Under the pieces are notes generated by a model. The model had not been told where the DNA came from. It saw only the letters and a list, made by a program, of their open reading frames with translations, and did not search any database. From Tagaea sp. CACIAM 22H2 (GTDB lineage Bacteria > Pseudomonadota > Alphaproteobacteria > CACIAM-22H2): DNA of 64,000 bases. The stretch is taken from assembly GCA_014444615.1 (NCBI GenBank), contig PVXE01000005.1, forward strand, positions 62,001 through 126,000, written 5' to 3'. Every line of letters starts with the position of its first letter. The first letter of the stretch is position 1. Shown here one piece after another: positions 58,872-64,000 of this stretch. The translations under genes were made by a program, and so were the position numbers.

Positions 58872-60389
58872 CTAGACCTCCCCCGTCAGCGCTTCGGCTT
58901 TGGCCTTCGCGGCGCGCGCCTTGCGCAGGCGATCGCGCGCACCCGGCGGTTCCTTCGGCACGCCGTCGAAGCCATAGCCCGCCGCGGTCCCCTTACCCAC
59001 GCCTTCGAAGAACGAGATCATCCGGCGGAAGCGTTCGGCCCCGCGCGTTTGGCCCGCGACGATACCGGCGAGAGAACCCGCACCGGGCGCGCCGAACAAC
59101 GGCCGCGCCGAAACCATGTTGGTGAAATAGAGTGCGGGAATGCCGAGTTCCTTGGCCTTCTGCACCAGCGGCGTGGTGCCGACGGCCAGATCGGGCTTGG
59201 CGTCCATCATCGCCGCCATGTCCTGTTCCAGCGACGCGCGATACTGAACATGGGTGCCGCGCGCTTCGAGCCAGTCGCGGTCGGCGTCGCTCCACGGCGT
59301 GCGCGGGCAAGCCGTGCCGACATAGGGAACTTCCGCACCCGCTTCGACGAGCAAGCGCGCGACCAGCAATTCCGAGCCTTCGTAGCCGGACAACGTGATC
59401 CGCGCCTTGATCGGGCATGCGGCCATCACGGCCCCGATCGCGCCTTGCGCTTGGGCTTTCGCCGCATCGATCTTAGCCGACGCGACATTCGCCGCTTTGC
59501 CGATGCCGTCGAGCCAAGCGAGCGTCCCGTCGAGCCCGACGGGGCCCGAGCCGACGATCGGCCGGCCCGCCGCCTGAAACTCGCGCACGCTGGCCGTGTA
59601 GAAGGGATGGATGGCGCCGACCGCGACGCTGTCGAGTGCGGCGTAAAGATCGCGCCATTCGCGCGTCGGGACCGACGGTCCAAGGCCCAGCCCCATCGGG
59701 GCGAGCATTTGGCCGATACCGATGGGATCGGCCGGGAAAAGTTCGCCGAGTAGCGCGACCTTGGGCCGCTCGTCGGCAGCGCCGCGCGGGCGCTGGACGG
59801 GGCCCGCTTCGGCTTCGAGCCGCGCGTATTTCAGCATGGCGCCCGCGAGCACATCCTTGGCTTCCGCATGCGTGGGCACGCCGAAGCCAGGCACGTCGAT
59901 GCCGATGATGCGCACGCCCTCGATCTGCTTGGGCAGAAGTTCGAGCGGCACGCCCGACGCCGTGGGCACGCAAAGATTGATGACGACGACCGCGTCGTAA
60001 TCCTCGGGCTTGGCGATCTTGAAGACCGCGTCGCGGATATCCTCGTAAAGCTGGCCGCGCACCAGGCTTTCCGAGTTGAACGGCACGTAGCCCACGCTAC
60101 GGCGCGCACCGTAGAAATGCGACGTGAAGGTCAAGCCGTAGACGCAGCAGGCCGAGCCCGAAAGGATCGTCGCCGTGCGGCGCATGCGCAAACCGACGCG
60201 CAGCGAACCGAAGGCCGGGCACATGGATTGCGGCTGATCGTGGGGTCCGCGTGGATAATCGGCCATCAATTTGGCCATCGCGTCGCTTTTACCCGCGGCC
60301 TTGGCGGCCTCCAACATCGTCTCGCGGCCGCCATGGCAACCGCCGGCCGTCAGCGGCGAGGATGTCGGAATGCTGCGGGCGTCATCCAT
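58872..60389 (-). CDS. bchY: Chlorophyllide reductase subunit Y
   Basis: This 505-residue NifD-like subunit has cysteines Cys57 ([11 protein letters not shown]) and Cys81/82 ([11 protein letters not shown]), plus [19 protein letters not shown], likely [4Fe-4S] ligands shared with Bch[21 protein letters not shown] is conserved in the family. It begins 3 nt after the bchX stop and completes the BchXYZ complex. Confidence 0.96.
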   Translation of the reverse strand: MDDARSIPTSSPLTAGGCHGGRETMLEAAKAAGKSDAMAKLMADYPRGPHDQPQSMCPAFGSLRVGLRMRRTATILSGSACCVYGLTFTSHFYGARRSVGYVPFNSESLVRGQLYEDIRDAVFKIAKPEDYDAVVVINLCVPTASGVPLELLPKQIEGVRIIGIDVPGFGVPTHAEAKDVLAGAMLKYARLEAEAGPVQRPRGAADERPKVALLGELFPADPIGIGQMLAPMGLGLGPSVPTREWRDLYAALDSVAVGAIHPFYTASVREFQAAGRPIVGSGPVGLDGTLAWLDGIGKAANVASAKIDAAKAQAQGAIGAVMAACPIKARITLSGYEGSELLVARLLVEAGAEVPYVGTACPRTPWSDADRDWLEARGTHVQYRASLEQDMAAMMDAKPDLAVGTTPLVQKAKELGIPALYFTNMVSARPLFGAPGAGSLAGIVAGQTRGAERFRRMISFFEGVGKGTAAGYGFDGVPKEPPGARDRLRKARAAKAKAEALTGEV

Positions 60390-60392
60390 CGA

Positions 60393-61376
60393 TCAGGCGC
60401 CTTCGTAGACGACTTCGAGGGACGGCTTCTCGACGAGGCCCGCCGCGCACATGTCTTCCATCGACGCGGGCTGGAGCACGTAGCCGCGCCCGACCGCATC
60501 GCCCTTGAACAGGCCGAGCAGATCGTCATGCGACAACGGCGTGGGCCGCAGCGGCGGGGCCGTCGCGACTTCCATGCCCAGTTGCTCGAACAGCGACGCC
60601 CAGCGCCCGCCGGGCGTGCCGACGATCTCGTAATTGGCGCTTTTGCGGCGGATATCCTCGTCCGCCGGAATGGCCGACAACACCGGGATGCCGACCTTCT
60701 CGGCGAAGGCTTGCGCTTCGCCCGTGCCATCGTCCTTGTTGATCACCATACCCGCGACGCCGACATTGCCGCCGAGCTTGCGGAAGTATTCGACCGCCGA
60801 GCAGACGTTGTTGGCGACGTAAAGCGATTGCAGATCGTTCGAGCCGACGACGATGACCTTCTGGCACATGTCGCGCGCGATCGGCAGACCGAAGCCGCCG
60901 CAAACGACGTCGCCCAGGAAGTCGAGCAGCACGTAGTCGAAGCCCCATTGATGGAAGCCGAGCTTCTCCAACAACTCGAAGCCGTGGATGATTCCGCGCC
61001 CGCCGCAGCCGCGCCCGACCTCCGGACCGCCGAGCTCCATCGCGAACACGCCGTCGCGCTTGAAACAGACGTCGCCGATGGCGACCTGTTCGCCCGCCGC
61101 TTTCTTGCGCGCCGACGTCTCGATGATCGTCGGGCAGGACTTGCCGCCGAACAGCAGCGAGGTCGTATCGCTTTTCGGATCGCAGCCGATCAACAGCACG
61201 CGCTTGCCCTGCTGGGCCATCATGTAGGAGAGGTTGGCGAGCGTGAAACTCTTGCCGATGCCGCCCTTGCCGTAGATCGCGATGATCTGCGTCGCTTTGG
61301 TCGCGGGGGCCGTCGACACCGGGTCGGGCGGCGTCGCCGCCTCGGCACGCAGGCGTTCGGTCATGACGTCCGTCAT
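60393..61376 (-). CDS. bchX: Chlorophyllide reductase iron protein BchX
   Basis: This 327-residue NifH-like ATPase has P-loop [16 protein letters not shown], cluster cysteines in EVGRGCGGRGIIHG and [14 protein letters not shown], and a short N-terminal extension. It donates electrons to BchYZ. The ATG at 61376 overlaps the bchC stop by 4 nt and is preferred over an upstream in-frame start inside bchC. Confidence 0.96.
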   Translation of the reverse strand: MTDVMTERLRAEAATPPDPVSTAPATKATQIIAIYGKGGIGKSFTLANLSYMMAQQGKRVLLIGCDPKSDTTSLLFGGKSCPTIIETSARKKAAGEQVAIGDVCFKRDGVFAMELGGPEVGRGCGGRGIIHGFELLEKLGFHQWGFDYVLLDFLGDVVCGGFGLPIARDMCQKVIVVGSNDLQSLYVANNVCSAVEYFRKLGGNVGVAGMVINKDDGTGEAQAFAEKVGIPVLSAIPADEDIRRKSANYEIVGTPGGRWASLFEQLGMEVATAPPLRPTPLSHDDLLGLFKGDAVGRGYVLQPASMEDMCAAGLVEKPSLEVVYEGA

Positions 61377-62314
61377 TGTTGGCCCCTCCAGTCGAGGATC
61401 ATTTTTAGGCATTCCGGATCGGTGAAAGCTGTCCGGTAGGCGTCAGGCGCGCGCGGAGCGGCCACGACATGCGTAATCAAATTGTCGAGCGACAAGCGCC
61501 CGTCGGCGATGCGCTCGCGCACCGCGTCGAGATCGGGCGCCGTCCATTCGGCGGCGATGCGCAAACGCGCCTCGCGCATGAAGGCGGGCGGAAAAGCGAA
61601 GGTGATGGGGGCCGCGTAGAAGCCCGCGAGCACGATCTCGCCGCCGGGCGTGAGCCGCGAAATCAGCGTATCGAGCAGGCCCGCATCGCCGCTGACGTCG
61701 TAGATCGACGCATAGCTGCGGCAGGAATCGTCGGTCGGGTCGATCGCGCGATAGCCTTGCGCCCCGGCGCGGCGGCCGGCATCGGTTTCCCAAACGACCG
61801 GAGGTGCGCCGCCATCGGCGCAAGCCAAGCGCGCGAGCAGACGCCCCAGCACGCCATGACCGATGATGAGATCGGGACGGCGTGCACCGGGTGCCGCCAA
61901 TGCGTGGTACGCGGTCGCGGCCAGTGCCATCAGCACGCCGCGCTCCGCCAAAGTCTCGTCGATCGAATGCGCGCGTTGCTGCGGCACGACCAAGCGGCCA
62001 GCGGCACCGCCGAACAAACCGCGGATCGGGCCGAAGCATTTGGCGCCGGGCACGAACACGCGCTCGCCCACGCGGCGACCAGCTTGCTTGCCGGCGGAAA
62101 CGACGCGTCCGACTGATTCGTAGCCGGGGATCAGCGGATAGCCCATGCCGGGGAATTGCGGCATCCGGCCCGCCCAAAGCAGGCGTTCGGTGCCTGTGCT
62201 GATCCCGCTCCACTCGACGTCCACGACGACGTCGTCGTCGCCGGGTGGCGTCAATTCGACGCGTCCCAGGCGTAACGCCTTCGGTTCTTCGAGCAGGACA
62301 GCTAGGGTTTCCAT
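61373..62314 (-). CDS. bchC: 3-hydroxyethyl bacteriochlorophyllide dehydrogenase
   Basis: This 313-residue medium-chain dehydrogenase-like enzyme has VVVDVEWSGISTGTERLLWA near the start, YPLIPGYESVGRVVSAG, GERVFVPGAKCFGPIRGLFG and the nucleotide-binding LIIGHGVLGRLLARLA. It oxidises the C3 1-hydroxyethyl group to acetyl after BchF. The promoter upstream has paired PpsR boxes. It leads the bchCXYZ-puf segment and may also be read from crtEF. Confidence 0.94.
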   Translation of the reverse strand: METLAVLLEEPKALRLGRVELTPPGDDDVVVDVEWSGISTGTERLLWAGRMPQFPGMGYPLIPGYESVGRVVSAGKQAGRRVGERVFVPGAKCFGPIRGLFGGAAGRLVVPQQRAHSIDETLAERGVLMALAATAYHALAAPGARRPDLIIGHGVLGRLLARLACADGGAPPVVWETDAGRRAGAQGYRAIDPTDDSCRSYASIYDVSGDAGLLDTLISRLTPGGEIVLAGFYAAPITFAFPPAFMREARLRIAAEWTAPDLDAVRERIADGRLSLDNLITHVVAAPRAPDAYRTAFTDPECLKMILDWRGQQ

Positions 62315-62397
62315 TCGCCTCGTATCGCCTCTTGTCGTTTTTGCGTCCGAACTTCCGGGCGCGATCGCGGCGCATCGATGCCCCTTTTGGAGGCAAT

Positions 62398-62441
62398 CGT
62401 CATCTTAGAGTGACGAACTAATATGTCAATTTATCTTTACA
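62398..62441 (-). promoter_or_regulatory. bchC promoter with paired PpsR/CrtJ boxes
   Basis: Box A is TGT-N12-ACA at 62424-62441. Box B is CGTC-N10-GACG at 62398-62415, with perfect TCGTCA/TGACGA arms. The gap between them is exactly 8 bp. On the minus strand a perfect TTGACA (62429-62424) in box A and TAAGAT (62407-62402) in box B are 16 bp apart, so the repressor would cover both promoter elements. Box A overlaps the crtF stop codon. The same architecture is known for CrtJ at bchC in Rhodobacter. Confidence 0.85.
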
Positions 62442-63567
62442 CTCGGGTTCGTGCGGTCGCGCTGACGACCCCAACCTGAAGCGGTAGCGCGGTCGGGTGA
62501 CGGCGTGCATTCTTGAATCCGGCCTGCGACAAAAGGGCTTCGATTTCGCCGGCGCGGCGCGCGCGACCCTGCCCCATCGCCAGGAAATAAAAGCCGAAAT
62601 AGGCGGCACCCACCGTTTCGGCCGATGCGGCGTCGGCCATCGGCTCGCCGATCACGACGGTACCGCCTTCCGGCAGCGCCGCATGTATTTTGCGCAGTAG
62701 CGCCAGCGCCACATCGTCGTCGTGATCGTGCAACACGCGCACGAGGGTCACGATATCGGCCCCCGTCGGCAGGGACTCGCGGCGAAAATCCGCGCCGACC
62801 ACCCGAATCGAGTCGATCTTCGCGAGTTTCGATTCCGCGCGTGCCGCGACCGCCGGCAGATCGACCAGCGTCAAAGAAAGCCCGCGATGGCGTGCCGCGA
62901 CCGCGGCGACAAAGGCCCCTTCGCCGCCGCCGACATCCATCAAATGCCGGTGGCGCTGGAACGGATACGCGTCGAGAATCTCGTTCGCGACCAGATCGAT
63001 CGAGCCGGACATCAGCTTCGAATAGTCGGCCGCCGCCCCGGCATCCGGCGTTTGACCGCCCGCATAACGCCAGAATGCGCCGAGTTCGCCTGTCTTCGTC
63101 GGATCGCGCAGCAACGCGACCGGGTCAGCCAGATCGCGATAGAACATCGCGTGATGCTCGATCATCGCGCGGATCGCGGCATCGCTTTGAATGACGGCAC
63201 CGCGCGGGCCCAATACATAGCGCCCGTCGCCGAGCTGGTCGGCAAGACCGAGCACGCGCGCCGCATCGCAAAGCCGCGCGGCACTCGACGGGGACAGATC
63301 GGTCATGGCCGCGACATCGGCAATGGATCGCGGCGCGCTTGCGAGCAGATCGAGCAGACCGGTGCGAAGGGAGGCGTAAAGGATCTGCGAATAGACGAAG
63401 CCCGCGCAAAGATCGAAAACCGCTTTCGCCTCGCGCCGCGCGATGGCACGCGTGGGGGCGAAGCGTGCGGCGAAACGCCGAAATCGCGAGTCGCCCAGCA
63501 GCGCATTGCGCCAATGCCGCCATAGACCGGAAAAACCGGTTCCGGCGGTTGCCGCGTTTATCGTCAT
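62437..63567 (-). CDS. crtF: Hydroxyneurosporene/demethylspheroidene O-methyltransferase
   Basis: This 376-residue SAM-dependent methyltransferase has a dimerisation domain (FVYSQILYASLRTGLLDLL, SPSSAARLCDAARVLGLAD). The SAM-binding motif is MDVGGGEGAFVAAVA, followed by LVDLPAVAARAE and LVRVLHDHDDDVALALLRKI. It methylates the 1-hydroxy group of acyclic carotenoids in the spheroidene or spirilloxanthin pathways. It lies 19 nt after crtE, in the classic crtEF-bchCXYZ order. Confidence 0.92.
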   Translation of the reverse strand: MTINAATAGTGFSGLWRHWRNALLGDSRFRRFAARFAPTRAIARREAKAVFDLCAGFVYSQILYASLRTGLLDLLASAPRSIADVAAMTDLSPSSAARLCDAARVLGLADQLGDGRYVLGPRGAVIQSDAAIRAMIEHHAMFYRDLADPVALLRDPTKTGELGAFWRYAGGQTPDAGAAADYSKLMSGSIDLVANEILDAYPFQRHRHLMDVGGGEGAFVAAVAARHRGLSLTLVDLPAVAARAESKLAKIDSIRVVGADFRRESLPTGADIVTLVRVLHDHDDDVALALLRKIHAALPEGGTVVIGEPMADAASAETVGAAYFGFYFLAMGQGRARRAGEIEALLSQAGFKNARRHPTALPLQVGVVSATARTRV

Positions 63568-63586
63568 GGCGGCAAGATCCGTTCGA

Positions 63587-64000
63587 CTACGCCGCGTGCA
63601 AGGCGACTTCGACGGGCAGCAGCTTGCGCGTGCGTTCGGCGATATGGGCGCGCAACGGAACCTGCCCCGGACATTCGGGGACCGAGGCGATCGCCTCCGC
63701 CGTCAATTCGTGAAAATGGTCCAGGGCCCCGCGCAGGCCGAGTTCGGCGACCGCATTGGGCCGCCCCAGAACCGCATCCCGGCCCACCGGCTTGCCCGCC
63801 GTCGCCGTCTTGCCGATCGCGTCGAGAATGTCGTCGGCGATCTGGAAGGCTTCGCCCAAGCGCTCGCCCAGCGTGCGCCAAGCGGCCCCATCGCCGCCGG
63901 CCGATTGCGCGCCCGCCACCGTCGCGGCCGCGAACAACGCGCCGGTTTTGGCTTGTTGATAGGCCGCCAAGGAAATCGCGGGTTCGCTTTCCCACGCCTG
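63587..64000 (-). CDS. crtE: Geranylgeranyl diphosphate synthase, C-terminal part
   Basis: The last 137 residues of a polyprenyl synthetase read leftward into crtF; the N-terminal half is outside the window. AAYQQAKTGALFAAATVAGA and the second Asp-rich region LGEAFQIADDILDAIGKTA with GKPVGRDAVLGRPNAVA match CrtE. It makes GGPP for carotenoids and for the bacteriochlorophyll tail. First aspartate motif cannot be checked here. Confidence 0.9.
   Translation of the reverse strand, partial: QAWESEPAISLAAYQQAKTGALFAAATVAGAQSAGGDGAAWRTLGERLGEAFQIADDILDAIGKTATAGKPVGRDAVLGRPNAVAELGLRGALDHFHELTAEAIASVPECPGQVPLRAHIAERTRKLLPVEVALHAA

Overview
The window is high-GC alphaproteobacterial DNA. Its right half (about 28-64 kb) is a photosynthesis gene cluster. 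The organism is an anoxygenic phototroph with a type-II (quinone) reaction centre, an LH1 antenna and a tetraheme reaction-centre cytochrome (pufC). The oxygen-dependent enzymes acsF and hemF are present and bchE is not seen, so an aerobic anoxygenic phototroph or a facultative relative is likely. A Rhodospirillales-like lineage is plausible, but I cannot name a genus. No LH2 (puc) genes, pufQ, pufX, bchI, bchD or bchO are visible; some may lie outside the window.

Region 1 (1-10 kb) is a cell-wall amino-sugar recycling locus: a peptide-type ABC transporter, anmK, murQ, a BadF/NagK-type sugar kinase, a GNAT acetyltransferase, a HutC-type GntR regulator, a DMT permease and murA. A TGGTATTRT motif occurs upstream of anmK and twice upstream of murQ, which suggests one regulon. 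Region 2 (10-12 kb) is a LysR gene divergent from an SbtA-like permease, with a palindrome between them. Region 3 (12-21 kb) looks like an N-heterocycle catabolic island: a 2-oxoglutarate/Fe(II) dioxygenase, a cyanurate hydrolase/barbiturase-type ring-opening amidohydrolase, a GntR/FCD regulator, a metal-dependent amidohydrolase, a spermidine/putrescine-type ABC transporter and a racemase-fold protein lacking both catalytic cysteines. The same 14-bp palindrome lies in both divergent promoter regions. Region 4 (21-28 kb) is a LacI-controlled carbohydrate locus with a promoter-operator, a sugar ABC transporter without its own ATPase, an unrecognised protein rich in helix and a GH2 enzyme with beta-glucuronidase signatures.

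Region 5 is the photosynthesis cluster. A small cytochrome c (28.1 kb) faces a long leftward operon: bchF-bchN-bchB-bchH-bchL-bchM-lhaA-puhA-puhB-puhC-acsF-puhE-hemA-dxs, which makes bacteriochlorophyllide, the H subunit and assembly factors. A 541-bp gap with a PpsR-type palindrome separates it from the rightward set: ppsR-bchG, then ppaA, a pucC-bchP gene fusion, tspO, a small membrane protein and hemF. Converging on hemF is the leftward superoperon crtE-crtF-bchC-bchX-bchY-bchZ-(orf48)-pufB-pufA-pufL-pufM-pufC. It has twin stable hairpins between pufA and pufL and a terminator after pufC. PpsR/CrtJ-like TGT-N12-ACA boxes lie at the bchF/ppsR, ppaA and bchC promoters. The bchC site has two boxes exactly 8 bp apart, covering the -35 and -10.

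The most unusual items are the intact pucC-bchP fusion, the catabolic island with its shared operator and cysteine-less racemase homologue, and the translationally coupled 48-codon reading frame that sits where pufQ is expected.
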